A DNA stretch of 64,000 nucleotides from Roseivivax lentus (GTDB lineage: Bacteria > Pseudomonadota > Alphaproteobacteria > Rhodobacterales > Rhodobacteraceae), in contig NZ_FTOQ01000015.1 in assembly GCF_900156805.1 (NCBI RefSeq), forward strand, positions 1-64,000, given 5' to 3'. Positions 33,756 to 45,028 of this stretch are shown here, one piece after another (within the stretch, counting starts at the first letter, position 1; every line of letters starts with the position of its first letter). The notes under the pieces are model-generated. The model ran no database searches. It was given only the letters and a program-made list of their open reading frames with translations, and was not told the origin of the DNA. Both the position numbers and the translations under genes were made by a program.

Positions 33756-34880
33756 ATGAAGATCGGTTGCCCCACGGAGATCAAGGCGCAGGAATTCCGC
33801 GTCGGCATCACCCCCGAAGCCGCCGCCGAGGCGGTGGCCCATGGCCACGAGGTTCTGATCCAGGCGGGCGCCGGCGACGGCGCGGGTTTCACGGATGACG
33901 ATTACACCGCGCAGGGCGCACGCATCCTGCCCGATGCCGAAGCCGTCTTCGAAGAGGCGGAGATGATCGTCAAGGTGAAGGAGCCTCAGGCCAGCGAGCG
34001 GAAGATGCTCCGCCGCGGCCAGATCCTCTTTACGTATCTGCACCTCGCCCCCGATCCCGAGCAGACCCGCGACCTCATCGCCTCGGGTGCGACCTGCATC
34101 GCCTACGAGACGGTGACCGACGATCGCGGCGGCCTGCCGCTGCTGGCCCCGATGTCCGAGGTTGCGGGTCGCCTCGCGCCGCAGATGGGCGCATGGACGC
34201 TGCAGAAGGCCAATGGCGGACGCGGCGTGCTGATGGGCGGCGTGCCCGGCGTCTTTCCCGCGCGCGTCGTGGTGATCGGCGGCGGCATCGTGGGCACCAA
34301 TGCCGCGCGGGTGGCCGCGGGCATGGGCGCGGACGTGGCCGTGCTCGACCGGTCGCTGGCGCGCCTGCGCACTCTCGACGAGGTCTATCGCGGCACGTTC
34401 AAGACCGTCTATGCCAGCCGCGCCGCAACGGCGGAGCTGGTAACCGAGGCCGACATGGTGATCGGCGCGGTTCTGGTCCCCGGTGCTGCCGCGCCGAAAC
34501 TCGTCAGCCGCGACCAGCTTTCGGGCATGAAGCCCGGGGCCGCGCTGGTGGACGTGGCCATCGACCAGGGCGGCTGCTTCGAGACCTCGAAGGCCACCAC
34601 CCATCAGGACCCGATCTACGAGGTCGACGGCATCATGCATTACTGCGTGGCCAACATGCCCGGCGCGGTCGCCCGGTCCTCGACGCTGGCGCTCGGCAAC
34701 GCGACCATGCCCTACATGCTGGCGCTGGCCGACAAGGGCTGGCGCACGGCCTGCCAGGACGATCCGAACCTCCTGAACGGGCTCAACGTGCATGACGGCA
34801 AGCTGACCTATTACGCGGTGGGCCGCGCGCTCGGCATCGACGTGACGGCGCCGCAGCTGATCCTGCGCGACGGCGCTTGA
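33756..34880 (+). CDS. ald: Alanine dehydrogenase
   Basis: 374 residues, full length. Catalytic residues are in place: Lys75 (VKEPQ), His96 (TYLHLAP) and Asp270 (VDVAIDQGG), with a Rossmann motif [16 protein letters not shown]. It oxidises L-alanine to pyruvate and ammonia with NAD+, or the reverse. AGGAAGGAG precedes the ATG. Divergent from an Lrp/AsnC-type regulator with a dyad between. Links amino-acid and carbon metabolism. Confidence 0.95.
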   Translation: MKIGCPTEIKAQEFRVGITPEAAAEAVAHGHEVLIQAGAGDGAGFTDDDYTAQGARILPDAEAVFEEAEMIVKVKEPQASERKMLRRGQILFTYLHLAPDPEQTRDLIASGATCIAYETVTDDRGGLPLLAPMSEVAGRLAPQMGAWTLQKANGGRGVLMGGVPGVFPARVVVIGGGIVGTNAARVAAGMGADVAVLDRSLARLRTLDEVYRGTFKTVYASRAATAELVTEADMVIGAVLVPGAAAPKLVSRDQLSGMKPGAALVDVAIDQGGCFETSKATTHQDPIYEVDGIMHYCVANMPGAVARSSTLALGNATMPYMLALADKGWRTACQDDPNLLNGLNVHDGKLTYYAVGRALGIDVTAPQLILRDGA

Positions 34881-34911
34881 CGGCTGAGCGAGGATCGCTC
34901 AGGCGGGACCC

Positions 34912-35277
34912 ATGGCCCGCCTGACGATCCTCCCCAACGTGCTCAGCGACCGCGGCTCGAAATACGCGGTCGCGGGCGGCCCGGCGGCCAGCCGCGCCGA
35001 GGCCGAGGCGCTGGTCGCGGAGCTCAAGCGCCGCAAGAAATTCGCCAAGGCCACCCATAACAGCTGGGCCGCACTCCTGCCCGAAGGCCCGGTCAAGCAG
35101 GATGACGGCGAAGGCGGCGCGGGCATGGTGATCCTGAACTGCCTCGAAGGCGCGGGCGTGCAGAACCATTTGGTCATCGTCACCCGCTGGTTCGGCGGCA
35201 CGCATCTGGGCGGCGACCGCTTCCGGCACGTGAAGACCGCGACCCGGACCTATCTCGACCAGCTGGCGCCCTCCTGA
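34912..35277 (+). CDS. YigZ/IMPACT-family protein
   Basis: 121 residues, containing the IMPACT N-terminal domain: the segment AKATHNSWAALLPEG, DGEGGAGMVILNCLEGAG and VTRWFGGTHLGGDRFRHVKTA is the diagnostic region. Bacterial members are about 200 residues, so this is a short form lacking the usual C-terminal half. Function is not firmly known; YigZ binds nucleic acid in structural studies. It follows ald by 31 bases and may be co-transcribed. Confidence 0.78.
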   Translation: MARLTILPNVLSDRGSKYAVAGGPAASRAEAEALVAELKRRKKFAKATHNSWAALLPEGPVKQDDGEGGAGMVILNCLEGAGVQNHLVIVTRWFGGTHLGGDRFRHVKTATRTYLDQLAPS

Positions 35278-35334
35278 GGCGCGGCCGCGCACACCGGCCG
35301 CGTGTCCCCGCGCCGGCCCGGCGCGCCCCCCCCC

Positions 35335-35370
35335 CCTGTCACGACCGGACCGGAAATACCTCTCGGGGGA
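35335..35370 (-). repeat. Dispersed intergenic element, type B copy 2
   Basis: On the minus strand it reads CCCCCGAGAGGTATTTCC, then GGTCCGGTCGTGACAGG, matching the other type B copies. A separate strong hairpin, GCGAGGGGGC with GCCCCCTCGC, lies next to it (35373-35397). Confidence 0.6.
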
Positions 35371-35427
35371 GCGCGAGGGGGCAGACAGCCCCCTCGCTCG
35401 CCGTAAGGGCCGGGCGCCCCGCGCGGA

Positions 35428-36315
35428 TCAGAGCACCACGATCCCGCTATGCTTGGCCTTGTGCTCGGGCTCCACATGGATGGTCACGGTGCAATCCGGC
35501 ACCGCCTCGCGCAGCGCCGCCTCGACCCGGTCGCAGATCTGGTGGGCGTCATGCACGCTCATCTCGCCCGGCACGATCAGGTGGAACTCGATGAAGGTGT
35601 GCCGGCCGGCATGGCGGGTGCGCAGGTCATGCGCCTCGATGGCACCTTCCGCATGTTCCGAGATGAGATCGCGCAGCGCGCTCAGATCGTCCTCGGGCAC
35701 CGCCTTGTCCATGAGCCCGCCCACCGAGCCCGAGATGACGTGATAGCCCGCCCAGAGGATGTTCAGCGCCACGAAAGCCGCCAGCGCCGGGTCGAGCCAG
35801 AGCCAGCCCGTGAGCGCCGCCGCCGCGATGCCGACCGCCACCCCGATCGACGAGACGATATCCGTCAGGAGGTGCCGCCCGTCCGCCGCCAGCGCGGGCG
35901 ACCGCAGCGCCCGGCCCTGCCGGATCAGCACGAAGGCCCAGATGCCGTTCAGCGCGCTCGCGACGAGGTTGATCGCAAGCCCGGTCCAGGGCGCGGTGAT
36001 CGCGCGCGGCTCGGCGAAAGCCGCCCATGCCTCGCGCAGGATGAAGAGCGCGGCGAGGATGATCAGCACCCCCTCGATCACCGCCGAGAACAGCTCCGCC
36101 TTGTGATGCCCGTAGGGATGATCGGCATCGGGCGGACGGTCGGCGATGCGCACCGCGATCAGCGCCGCCAGCGCAGTGGCGACGTTCACGATGCTTTCCA
36201 GCGCGTCGGACAACAGCGCGACCGAGCCTGTGACCCACCAGGCCAGCGTCTTGATCGCCAGCACGGCGATCCCGACGAGGACCGAGATCGCGGCAATCCG
36301 GGCGGTTTTCGTCAT
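35428..36315 (-). CDS. Cation diffusion facilitator (FieF-like) transporter
   Basis: 295 residues. Six membrane helices carry the metal sites SDALES in the second helix and HLLTDIVSS in the fifth, and the cytoplasmic C-terminal domain (from about 205) has THHARTRHAGRHTFIEF-like and HVEPEH segments that bind metal. CDF proteins export Zn2+, Fe2+ or other divalent cations by H+ antiport. The charged residues fit a Zn/Fe exporter; the true metal is uncertain. Monocistronic, next to mscL with a 136-base gap. Confidence 0.9.
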   Translation of the reverse strand: MTKTARIAAISVLVGIAVLAIKTLAWWVTGSVALLSDALESIVNVATALAALIAVRIADRPPDADHPYGHHKAELFSAVIEGVLIILAALFILREAWAAFAEPRAITAPWTGLAINLVASALNGIWAFVLIRQGRALRSPALAADGRHLLTDIVSSIGVAVGIAAAALTGWLWLDPALAAFVALNILWAGYHVISGSVGGLMDKAVPEDDLSALRDLISEHAEGAIEAHDLRTRHAGRHTFIEFHLIVPGEMSVHDAHQICDRVEAALREAVPDCTVTIHVEPEHKAKHSGIVVL

Positions 36316-36451
36316 GAAGAACGGATCCTGTCCTGCACCGGGGTCGCGCAGGTCTTAAAAGACCAATCCCGCGCACTCAACCGTTCGGTCGGCATGCGCG
36401 GGACAATCGGGCGGCCCGCTGCCGGGCCGCAAGCTGCGGTGGACGCGGCGC

Positions 36452-36874
36452 CTACTTCTTGAGCGCGTCGCGGATCTCGATCAGGATATCGAGCTCGGAC
36501 GGCCCGGTCTCGACCGCGGGTGCCACCTCGTCGGGCTTTTCCGCGGCTGACTTGATCCGGTTGACCATCTTCACGAGCATGAAGACCACGAAGGCGATGA
36601 TCAGGAAATTGATGACCGCCATGATGAAGCTGCCGATGGCGAAGACCGGCGCGCCGGCCTCGGTCGCGGCGGCAAGCGAGGCATGCTCCGAGCCGTCGAG
36701 CGTGTAGAACCAACCCGAGAAGTCGATCCCGCCGGTAAAGAGCGCGATGATCGGGTTGATGATGTCGCCCACCAGCGAAGTGACGATCGCGGTGAAGGCG
36801 GCGCCCACGATGATGCCGACGGCCATGTCCATGACATTGCCCTTGGCGATAAAGTCCTTGAATTCGTTAATCAT
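36452..36874 (-). CDS. mscL: Large-conductance mechanosensitive channel
   Basis: 140 residues, full length. [27 protein letters not shown] is the N-terminal helix and first membrane span, and [18 protein letters not shown] the second; the middle is periplasmic and the end ([16 protein letters not shown]) forms the cytoplasmic bundle. It opens as a homopentamer under membrane tension, releasing solutes on hypo-osmotic shock. A GC-rich stem (36411-36430) follows but has no T run. Confidence 0.95.
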   Translation of the reverse strand: MINEFKDFIAKGNVMDMAVGIIVGAAFTAIVTSLVGDIINPIIALFTGGIDFSGWFYTLDGSEHASLAAATEAGAPVFAIGSFIMAVINFLIIAFVVFMLVKMVNRIKSAAEKPDEVAPAVETGPSELDILIEIRDALKK

Positions 36875-37052
36875 GTCCCAGTTTCCAGAAAGCCACCCCC
36901 GATACGCCGGGGGCGCCGTAGGCGATAGCGTGCTATCCGGCGTCGCGCGAGAAGAATTTCGCCGCTTTCGGGAAAACGGCGCAATCCTGCAGCCGGGGCG
37001 TGGCCCCCGCGCCCCCGGATCGCGAGACCCGGGGCGCGCGGGGCCTAGGGCC

Positions 37053-37502
37053 TCAGCCCGGCAGCTTGTCGGTCAGCACGTAACGCAGGATCTGCACCAC
37101 CTGCTCGGGCGTGCGCGCAACCGCGTCGGCGGCCGCGTTCACCTCTTTCAGCGCGTGGTCATGCTCTTCGGGCTGCAGGATGATCATCGACTTGCCGAGC
37201 GCCGCCGCCTGGCCCGCGTCGAAGGCCGCGTTCCACTGCTTGTACTTGTCGCCGAAGCGCACGACCACCACGTCGGCGTCGTGCAGGTCCTTGCGGGTGC
37301 GGATGCCGTTGACCAGCGCGCCCTTGCGGTCGTGCCAGAACTTCTGGTCCTCCGCACCGAGGATCTCGACCCCGCAATCGTCCGAGGCCGCATGATCCGT
37401 CACCGGACCCGAAAAGGTCACGTCGAGCCCCTGTGCGCCCTGGATGATCTGATCCCGCCAATCGGTGTGGATCTCGCCTGCAAGGTATACGTTCAGTCCC
37501 AT
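37053..37502 (-). CDS. ytoQ: YtoQ-family protein
   Basis: 149 residues, an alpha/beta fold. Segments [50 protein letters not shown] and [19 protein letters not shown] match the YtoQ family, whose members resemble nucleoside 2-deoxyribosyltransferases. The role in the cell is unknown. It stands after pheT on the same strand, beyond a terminator, and so is transcribed separately. Confidence 0.85.
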   Translation of the reverse strand: MGLNVYLAGEIHTDWRDQIIQGAQGLDVTFSGPVTDHAASDDCGVEILGAEDQKFWHDRKGALVNGIRTRKDLHDADVVVVRFGDKYKQWNAAFDAGQAAALGKSMIILQPEEHDHALKEVNAAADAVARTPEQVVQILRYVLTDKLPG

Positions 37503-37533
37503 CGCTCTCAGTCTCCTTCACTGTCTCTCGTCA

Positions 37534-37558
37534 TGAAAACGGGCGCCGGAGCGCCCGC
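37534..37558 (-). terminator. Terminator of pheT
   Basis: On the minus strand CGGGCGC, loop TCCG, GCGCCCG, then TTTTC. Stem 7 bp, perfect, immediately after the pheT 3' end. Confidence 0.8.
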
Positions 37559-37598
37559 TTTTCCTGCAACCTAGGCGGCGCGACAGGCGCGCCAAGGC

Positions 37599-39995
37599 TC
37601 AGCCCCGCAGGACCCCGCCGGTCGCCTTCTGGACCTTCTCGACGATCTTCGCGCCGACCGCCTCGATATCCTTTTCCTTCAAGGTCTTCTCGGTCGGCTG
37701 CATCCGCACGGTAATGGCGAGGCTCTTCTTGCCCTCGCCGAGGCTGCCGCCGATGAATTCGTCGAAGACGCGCACCTCTTCGATCAGCGCCTTGTCGGCC
37801 CCCGCCGCGGCATTGACCAGGTCGAGCGCCTGCACCTCGGCATCCACCACGAAGGCGAAATCGCGTTCCACCGGCTGCAGATCTTTGAGGATGAGCGCGG
37901 GCCGCGTCGTCGTGCGCGCCTTGGGCATCGGGATCTCGCCGGGCCAAAGCGTGAAGGCCACCGCCGGGCCCTTCACATCGAGCGCGCGCAGCACCTTGGG
38001 GTGCAACTCACCGAAGACGCCGAGCACCTTCTTGGGGCCGAGGCACAGCATGCCGTGCCGCCCCGGATGCCACCATTCGGAGGCCCCGCGCAGAATCTGC
38101 ATCTTCGCGGGCGCGTTCATCGCCGCAAGGCAGGCCTCCGCATCGGCCTTCGCGTCATAGAGATCGACCGCACGGGAACCACCATGCAAGTCCTTGGGGC
38201 CGGTCTTGCCGACCAGAAGCCCCGCCAGCATCAGCGCCTGTTCGCCGGGCTCACCGCCCGAAAAGACATGGCCCATCTCGAAAAGCGCAAGGTCCGAATG
38301 CCCGCGCGCCTGGTTGCGCGCCGCCGCCTGCAGGAGGCCCGGCAGCAGCGAGGGGCGCATATGGCTCATCTCCGACGAGATCGGATTGGCGAGCATCGTC
38401 GCCGTGTCCCCGCCGCCGAAAAGCGTCGCCGCCGCCTGGTCGATGAAGCTGTAGGTCACGCATTCGTTGTAGCCGAGCGCCGCCGCGGTCCGCCGCCCGG
38501 CGCGCTCGCGGATCTGCGCGGGCGACAGGATCGGCTGCGGCACGCCCGGATCGGTGCGCAGAAGCGGCTTGCCCTCGAGCCTGGTCAGCGAGGCGACCCG
38601 CGCGACCTCCTCGACGAGATCGGCCTCGCCCTGCACGTCGGGCCGCCAGGACGGCACATGCGCCATGTCACCTTTCATCGTGAAGCCCAGCGCCTCAAGC
38701 GTCGCGCGCTGGGTCTCGGCGGGGATCTCCATGCCGACAAGGCTGACGACGCGGTCGGTATCGAGCTTGTAGGCGCGGGAATGGTCGGGGATCGCACCCG
38801 CGACGACCACCTCGGAGGCCTCCCCGCCCGCGTGATCGAGGATCATCCGCGTCGCATGTTCGATGCCCTCGGGCGTCCAGGCGGGGTCGATCCCGCGCTC
38901 GAACCGGTAGCGCGCATCGGAATTGATCTTGAGCGCGCGGCCCGTATAGGCGGTGCGGATCGGATCGAAGAAGGCGGCCTCGAGAAAGACGTTCACCGTC
39001 TCGCCCGTCACGCCCGAATGCGCGCCGCCCATGATCCCGCCAAGGCTCTCGACGCCCGCATCGTCGGAGATGACGGTCATGCCGGGATCGAGCCGGTAGG
39101 TCTTGTCGTCGAGCGCCAGAAGCTCCTCGCCGCCGTCGCTGAGATGCACCCGCAGGTTGCCTTGCACTTTGTCGGCGTCGAAGACATGCAGCGGGCGGTT
39201 GCGGTCGAAGGTGAAGAAGTTGGTGACATCGACGAGGAAGGAGATCGGGCGCAGGCCGATGGCCTTGAGCTGCGCCTGCAGCCAGTCCGGCGAAGGCCCG
39301 TTTGTCACGCCGCGGATCACCCGGCCGTAGAAGACCGGGCAGGCCTCGCGGGCGTCCTCGTCGATGCTGACGGTGATCGGGCTTGCGAAGCTGCCGGGCA
39401 CCGGATCGCAATCGCGCGCGATCATCGTGCCGAGCCCGCGCGCCGCGAGGTCGCGGGCGATGCCGCGCACGCCCAGCGCGTCGGGGCGGTTCGGGGTGAT
39501 GGCGATCTCGATGACCGGGTCGACCTTGGCGGGCTCGTTCTCGGCCAGCCAGTCGGCGAAGCTCTGGCCGACCTCGCCCGAGGGCAGCTCGATGATGCCG
39601 GAATGCTCGTCCGAAAGCTCCATCTCGCGCTCGGAGGCCATCATGCCGTGGCTCTCGATGCCGCGGATCTTGCCGACCTGGATCGTGGTGTCGATGCCTG
39701 GCACGTAGGTGCCGGGTTTGGCCACGACCACGGTGATGCCTTGCCGCACATTGGGCGCACCGCAGATGATCTGCTTTTCGCCCTCGTCGGTCTCGACCCG
39801 GCAGACCTTGAGCTTGTCCGCATCGGGATGCTTCTCGGCGGCGATGACCTTGCCGATGGTGAAGTCGCGCAGTTTCTCGGCGGGGTTTTCCACGCCTTCG
39901 ACCTCGAGGCCCAGATCGGTCAGCGCCTCGGCGATCTCGGACGCGGAGGCCGTGGTGTCGAGATGGCTTTTCAGCCAGGACAGGGTGAATTTCAT
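37599..39995 (-). CDS. pheT: Phenylalanyl-tRNA synthetase beta subunit
   Basis: 798 residues, full length. N-terminal KFTLSWLKSHLDTTASASEI, a tRNA-binding OB domain (GKVIAAEKHPDADKLKVCRVE), B3/B4 editing and B5 domains, and the C-terminal ferredoxin-fold anticodon domain (LKDLQPVERDFAFVVDAEVQ). With PheS it charges tRNA-Phe as an (alpha-beta)2 enzyme. Not next to pheS: a YrhK gene and a 440-base repeat-bearing spacer lie between, on the same strand. A terminator follows. Confidence 0.96.
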   Translation of the reverse strand: MKFTLSWLKSHLDTTASASEIAEALTDLGLEVEGVENPAEKLRDFTIGKVIAAEKHPDADKLKVCRVETDEGEKQIICGAPNVRQGITVVVAKPGTYVPGIDTTIQVGKIRGIESHGMMASEREMELSDEHSGIIELPSGEVGQSFADWLAENEPAKVDPVIEIAITPNRPDALGVRGIARDLAARGLGTMIARDCDPVPGSFASPITVSIDEDAREACPVFYGRVIRGVTNGPSPDWLQAQLKAIGLRPISFLVDVTNFFTFDRNRPLHVFDADKVQGNLRVHLSDGGEELLALDDKTYRLDPGMTVISDDAGVESLGGIMGGAHSGVTGETVNVFLEAAFFDPIRTAYTGRALKINSDARYRFERGIDPAWTPEGIEHATRMILDHAGGEASEVVVAGAIPDHSRAYKLDTDRVVSLVGMEIPAETQRATLEALGFTMKGDMAHVPSWRPDVQGEADLVEEVARVASLTRLEGKPLLRTDPGVPQPILSPAQIRERAGRRTAAALGYNECVTYSFIDQAAATLFGGGDTATMLANPISSEMSHMRPSLLPGLLQAAARNQARGHSDLALFEMGHVFSGGEPGEQALMLAGLLVGKTGPKDLHGGSRAVDLYDAKADAEACLAAMNAPAKMQILRGASEWWHPGRHGMLCLGPKKVLGVFGELHPKVLRALDVKGPAVAFTLWPGEIPMPKARTTTRPALILKDLQPVERDFAFVVDAEVQALDLVNAAAGADKALIEEVRVFDEFIGGSLGEGKKSLAITVRMQPTEKTLKEKDIEAVGAKIVEKVQKATGGVLRG

Positions 39996-40071
39996 CGCGT
40001 GCAGCCCTCTGGTGCGGTGTTGGCCGGGGTGTTACCGGATCGCAAGGCGGGGGGAAAGGGGCCGGGCGGCG

Positions 40072-40350
40072 CTACTCCTGCGCGCGGGCGAGCCGTTCGG
40101 TCGCGCCGATGCGCAGAAGGTGGATTTCCCGGACCAGGCGCAGGGTCGGCTTGACCGCGAAGAACATCGATCCCCAGACGAAACACCAGATCGCCGGGGT
40201 CTCGTAGGCGGCCCAGAAGAACAGGACGGAGCCTACGAGAAAGAGCATCGCGGCGGCAAAATCGACGAGCGTGTGGGCGATCTCGTAGAACGCGTAGAGC
40301 TGGCGCGTGCGGTCGTTGCGGTCGCGGTTTTCCTGGTGGAAGAGCGGCAT
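40072..40350 (-). CDS. YrhK-domain small membrane protein
   Basis: 92 residues with two membrane helices (about 26-45 and 50-68). YEIAHTLVDFAAAMLFLVGSVLFFWAA and IWCFVWGSMFFAVKPTLRL fit the YrhK family of unknown function. GGAGG-like CTCCATG context before the ATG on the minus strand. It is wedged between pheS and pheT, an odd place for such a gene, and 77 bases from pheT. Confidence 0.75.
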   Translation of the reverse strand: MPLFHQENRDRNDRTRQLYAFYEIAHTLVDFAAAMLFLVGSVLFFWAAYETPAIWCFVWGSMFFAVKPTLRLVREIHLLRIGATERLARAQE

Positions 40351-40790
40351 GGAGGACCTCCGGTTTGGATGCCGGGAAGCCTAGGCGGAGGATGCGGGCT
40401 GTCCAGCCGGGGCCGTATTTCGGGGCTGATGGGCTTTCGCCTATCCTGCGACGTTGCGCGTAATGGCCGACGCCTGGCCCGCACGCTGCGAGTGGCCCGC
40501 GCACCGACGGTCGAGCCGGGCCAGCGCCGGACCGGCGGGCTGGCGCAGCAATGATTGTGCTATGCGCTTTATCCCGTTATGTCATTGCACGTATCGAACG
40601 GCGCACTTGCGTCCCCAAAGCGCCAGACCGGTCGGGCCGGTCCGGCGCTGGCCCGGCGGCTGCCAGGGGCAGCCTTGTTCCGGGCCCATTACGCATGTCA
40701 CCCGAAATGAAAGCGTCACCTCAGAGCCGCCGCGATCAGAAAATTTTTAATTTTCTGCCCCGGGCGACGCGCCGCGCGCGGCGCAATCCC
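40351..40790. repeat. 440-base spacer with nested inverted repeats
   Basis: No gene is seen. A perfect 22-bp inverted repeat has arms at 40515-40536 and 40636-40657, separated by 99 bases. An outer 9-bp pair, GCGTAATGG (40458-40466) and CCATTACGC (40686-40694), frames it. The whole, about 240 bases, could fold into one long stem or be a small non-autonomous mobile element. It lies between pheS and the YrhK gene. Confidence 0.7.
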
Positions 40791-41864
<1,074 letters not shown>

Positions 41865-41946
41865 GTCGCCCTCGCTGAAGCCCGGCCTCGATGCGCGCCT
41901 GACTACAGCCCCGCCGGGACGGGCGCAACTCCCCGGACGGCGCCCG

Positions 41947-43920
41947 TCAGGGGCGCAGCGCCGCGGCCAGGGGGGCGCGCAGGTAGTCGGCGATCAGGGC
42001 CTCCGCCCCCCGGCGGCTGAGATGGTCGTCGTCGCGGTAATAAAGCCCGCCGGCATCGGCGACGGGACAGGTCGCGCCGCACCACTCGGCGATGAACGGC
42101 ACGAAGACCACGTCCGGACGGCCCGCCGCCAGTTCCGCCAGCATCGCCGAGGCGCGGGCGTTGCGCGCCTCGGTCGCAATCCGGCCCGGCGGCGGGCGCA
42201 GATCGGCGCCGAAGAGCGCCGCCGAGGCATAGACCTGCGGCACATCGTAGCCGATCTCCGGCACCCCCTCCAGCAGGACGACCCGCCGCCCGCTCGCGGT
42301 AATGATGTCGATCAGCGCGGCGACGCCCGCGCGCACGAGGCCCGCGCCGTCGGCCCCGGGCGCGATGCCCGGCGCTTCTCTTTCGAACAGGGCCACGCCC
42401 GGCGCCTCGCCCGGCGCGCGGACGCCCTCGACCGCCAGCGCCCAGCGCGCAACGAGGACGATGGTCCCGAAGGCCTCTCCCTCGAGCGCCTCCTGAAGGC
42501 GCGCCTTGGCCGCCGCGCATTCCGCCTCCTCGTCGGTCCGTCGCACCCCCGCAAGCGGCGTGCAGGCCGAGGCATAAAGGAGCGCCCCGCCCTGCCCCGT
42601 CTCGCGCAACAGCGCGTCGAAGCCATAGGCCAGCGCACCGGCATGGCTGTCGCCGAAGATCATCACCTCGGGCGCCGCGGTCTCGACGCCGAGGGGGCAC
42701 AGCTTGCCCTCGGCCCGTCCGCCGCAGCGCGCCACCGGCAGCGTCTCTTCATCCGCGGTGGCGAGGATCGGCGCGATGGCGGCGGGCATCCGCGCGGCAT
42801 AGCCGTCCTCGGTGTCGATGGTGCTGCCGGCAGTATAAAACAGGACCGCGCCCAGCACCGCGCCGCCGAAGATGCTGCGCCGCCCGAGGCCGCCCGCCTG
42901 CGCGGGCCTGCGGAACGGACGCTCCACGAACCGCCAGCTCAGCGTGGCGAGGGCCAGCGACAGGGCGATGGCCCCGACCACCAGGGTGGCGGGCAAGAGC
43001 CCGTCCCCGACCCAGAGCCGCGCGGCGACCAGCACCGGCCAATGCCAGAGGTAAAGCGAGTAGGATATCAGCCCGACCCCGACGAAGGGCGCCAGGGACA
43101 GGAGCCGCGCCGCGGGCGTCGTGCGGAACCCGCCCGTCCAGATCAGCAGGGCCGCGCCCAGAACCGGCGGAAGGGCCGCGAGCCCCGGAAACGGCGTCGC
43201 CTCGGAATAAAGCGCGATGGGCAGGAGGATCGCGCCCAGCGCCAGCACCGAAAGCCCGTCCGCCAGCCAGTCGGGAAGCCGCCACCGCGCCCCGGAGAGC
43301 GCCACCAGCGCCCCGGCCCCAAGCTCCCACGCGCGGGTCGGCGTCGCGTAGAATCCGGCGACCGGATCGGCGCCCACCAGCCAGATTGCATAGGCCAGCG
43401 AGAGCGCCGACATCAGCGCGATCCCAGCCCAGACCAACCGCGACGCGAACCGCGTGAGGCCCAGAAGCAGCAGCGGGAAGACGATGTAGAACTGCTCCTC
43501 CACCGCCAGCGACCAGGTGTGCAGAAGCGGCATGAACTCCGCCCCCGGCGCGAAATAATCCGACGCGATCCAGAGGAAGTGGTAGTTGGAGAAGAAGAAG
43601 GTCGTGGCGATGACGCTTTCGCCCAGGGCCTCGTATTGCCCCGGCACCAGCATCCACCAGCCCGCGACCAGCGTCGCCGCGATCACCGTGAAGAGCGCGG
43701 GCAGGATGCGCCGCGCCCGGCGCTCGTAGAAGCGCAATAGGCTGAATTGCCCGCCCGCGATGTCGTCCATCAGGATGCGGGTGATCAGGAAACCCGAGAT
43801 GACGAAGAAGATGTCGACGCCGATGTAACCGCCGGAAAAGCCCGGCACATGGGCGTGGTCCAGCACGACCGGCAGGACGGCCACGGCGCGCAGCCCGTCG
43901 ATATCGCGGCGGTATTTCAC
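41947..43920 (-). CDS. Membrane O-acyltransferase with SGNH domain (OafA/YrhL-like)
   Basis: 657 residues. The N-terminal acyltransferase-3 domain (about 1-370, ten membrane helices) has [20 protein letters not shown] and [13 protein letters not shown]. The C-terminal SGNH domain (about 410-650) has [10 protein letters not shown] with the catalytic Ser and [11 protein letters not shown] with the Asp and His. Such proteins O-acetylate lipopolysaccharide, peptidoglycan or exopolysaccharide. The acceptor is not known. It sits oddly between pheS and the dehydrogenase gene on the same strand. No export or glycan cluster is next to it. Confidence 0.9.
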   Translation of the reverse strand: MKYRRDIDGLRAVAVLPVVLDHAHVPGFSGGYIGVDIFFVISGFLITRILMDDIAGGQFSLLRFYERRARRILPALFTVIAATLVAGWWMLVPGQYEALGESVIATTFFFSNYHFLWIASDYFAPGAEFMPLLHTWSLAVEEQFYIVFPLLLLGLTRFASRLVWAGIALMSALSLAYAIWLVGADPVAGFYATPTRAWELGAGALVALSGARWRLPDWLADGLSVLALGAILLPIALYSEATPFPGLAALPPVLGAALLIWTGGFRTTPAARLLSLAPFVGVGLISYSLYLWHWPVLVAARLWVGDGLLPATLVVGAIALSLALATLSWRFVERPFRRPAQAGGLGRRSIFGGAVLGAVLFYTAGSTIDTEDGYAARMPAAIAPILATADEETLPVARCGGRAEGKLCPLGVETAAPEVMIFGDSHAGALAYGFDALLRETGQGGALLYASACTPLAGVRRTDEEAECAAAKARLQEALEGEAFGTIVLVARWALAVEGVRAPGEAPGVALFEREAPGIAPGADGAGLVRAGVAALIDIITASGRRVVLLEGVPEIGYDVPQVYASAALFGADLRPPPGRIATEARNARASAMLAELAAGRPDVVFVPFIAEWCGATCPVADAGGLYYRDDDHLSRRGAEALIADYLRAPLAAALRP

Positions 43921-44005
43921 CGAGGACCTCCGACCTTGGATTCCAGATCACGCCCGCTTACCCGCGATGGCCGCCCGCGTCAAAGCGCCGGGGCCCCCCC
44001 ACGGC

Positions 44006-44938
44006 TCAGAGCCCCTGCCTGGCCCGGGCCTGCAAGATGGCGATCAGGCCCGCATCGCGCGCGCGCACCAAATCCGTCCCCGCATACTCGTCAAGCTCTG
44101 CATCGACGCCCGCGATCAGCTGCGCGATCACCGGCTCGGTCAGCTCGGGGCTGCCCAGCTCGGCCCAGCGCGCCGCCTGCGTCGGGCCGAGGTGACGGAT
44201 GTAATGGCGAAACCCGCCATCGCCGCCGCCCAGATGGTAGGTCAGGTGCGGCCCCATCAGCGCCCAGCGCAGCCCCGGCCCCGACGCCACCGCGCGGTCC
44301 ACGTCGGCGACGCTGGCGATGCCCTCGGCCACCAGATGCACCGCCTCGCGGTAAAGCGCGGCGGACAGGCGGTTGGCGATATGGCCGATCACCTCTTTGC
44401 GCACCACGATAACGTCGCGACCGAGGCCGCCGTAAAAGGCGCGCGCGGCCTCGATCACTTCGGGATCAGTCGCGCGGCCCGCCACCAGCTCCACCAGCGG
44501 GATGAGATGCGGAGGGTTGAAGGGATGCGCGACGAAAACCCGGCCCGGATGCGCCGCGCCCTCCTGGATGTCCGAGGCCAGAAGCGACGAGGTCGAGGAG
44601 GCGATGGGCACCGCCGCGCCCAGATGCGCCTCAAGCGCGGCCACGATCTCGCGCTTCACCGCGATGCGGTCCGGGCCGCATTCCTGCACGAACTCCGCCT
44701 CCCGGCAGGCCTCGGCGAGATCGGTCGTGACCAGCAATCTCTCCATGGGCACGGGCCCCTCTGCCAGCCCCAGCGCCTGCAGGTCGGGCCATGCGGCAGC
44801 GAGCGTCCGCGCGACCCGCGCCTCGGCTTCGGGGTCGGGGTCCTGCACGGCCACATGCGCGCCATGGGCGAGGAACAGGGCCGCCCAGCTGGCGCCGATC
44901 AGCCCGCCGCCGACGATGGCGATCCGGTCATATGTCAT
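44006..44938 (-). CDS. 3-hydroxyacyl-CoA dehydrogenase-family protein (carnitine dehydrogenase/CRYL1-like)
   Basis: 310 residues. Rossmann motif IAIVGGGLIGASWAALFL, then IASSTSSLLASD and VAHPFNPPHLIPLVELV, which mark the lambda-crystallin/L-carnitine dehydrogenase branch more than the fatty-acid HADs. It oxidises a 3-hydroxy acid with NAD+. The ATG at 44938 has GGAAGGGG before it; an upstream ATG is rejected. Its 5' side meets the rplT terminator, so it starts a new transcription unit. Confidence 0.8.
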   Translation of the reverse strand: MTYDRIAIVGGGLIGASWAALFLAHGAHVAVQDPDPEAEARVARTLAAAWPDLQALGLAEGPVPMERLLVTTDLAEACREAEFVQECGPDRIAVKREIVAALEAHLGAAVPIASSTSSLLASDIQEGAAHPGRVFVAHPFNPPHLIPLVELVAGRATDPEVIEAARAFYGGLGRDVIVVRKEVIGHIANRLSAALYREAVHLVAEGIASVADVDRAVASGPGLRWALMGPHLTYHLGGGDGGFRHYIRHLGPTQAARWAELGSPELTEPVIAQLIAGVDAELDEYAGTDLVRARDAGLIAILQARARQGL

Positions 44939-44966
44939 GCGTCCCCTTCCATGCCTTCCCCCGAGA

Positions 44967-45008
44967 CGAAAAAAGGCCCCGGGCGCGTCTGCGGTCCGGG
45001 GCCTTCGA
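44967..45008 (-). terminator. Terminator of rpmI-rplT
   Basis: On the minus strand AAGGCCCCGG (45005-44996) and CCGGGGCCTT (44982-44973), then TTTT. The 10-bp stem is perfect. Confidence 0.9.
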
Positions 45009-45028
45009 AGGACGGTGTCGGGCAAGGC

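Noticed and set aside
38001-40154. Long plus-strand open frame across pheT
   Set aside because: Shadow of pheT, with no motif or Shine-Dalgarno.
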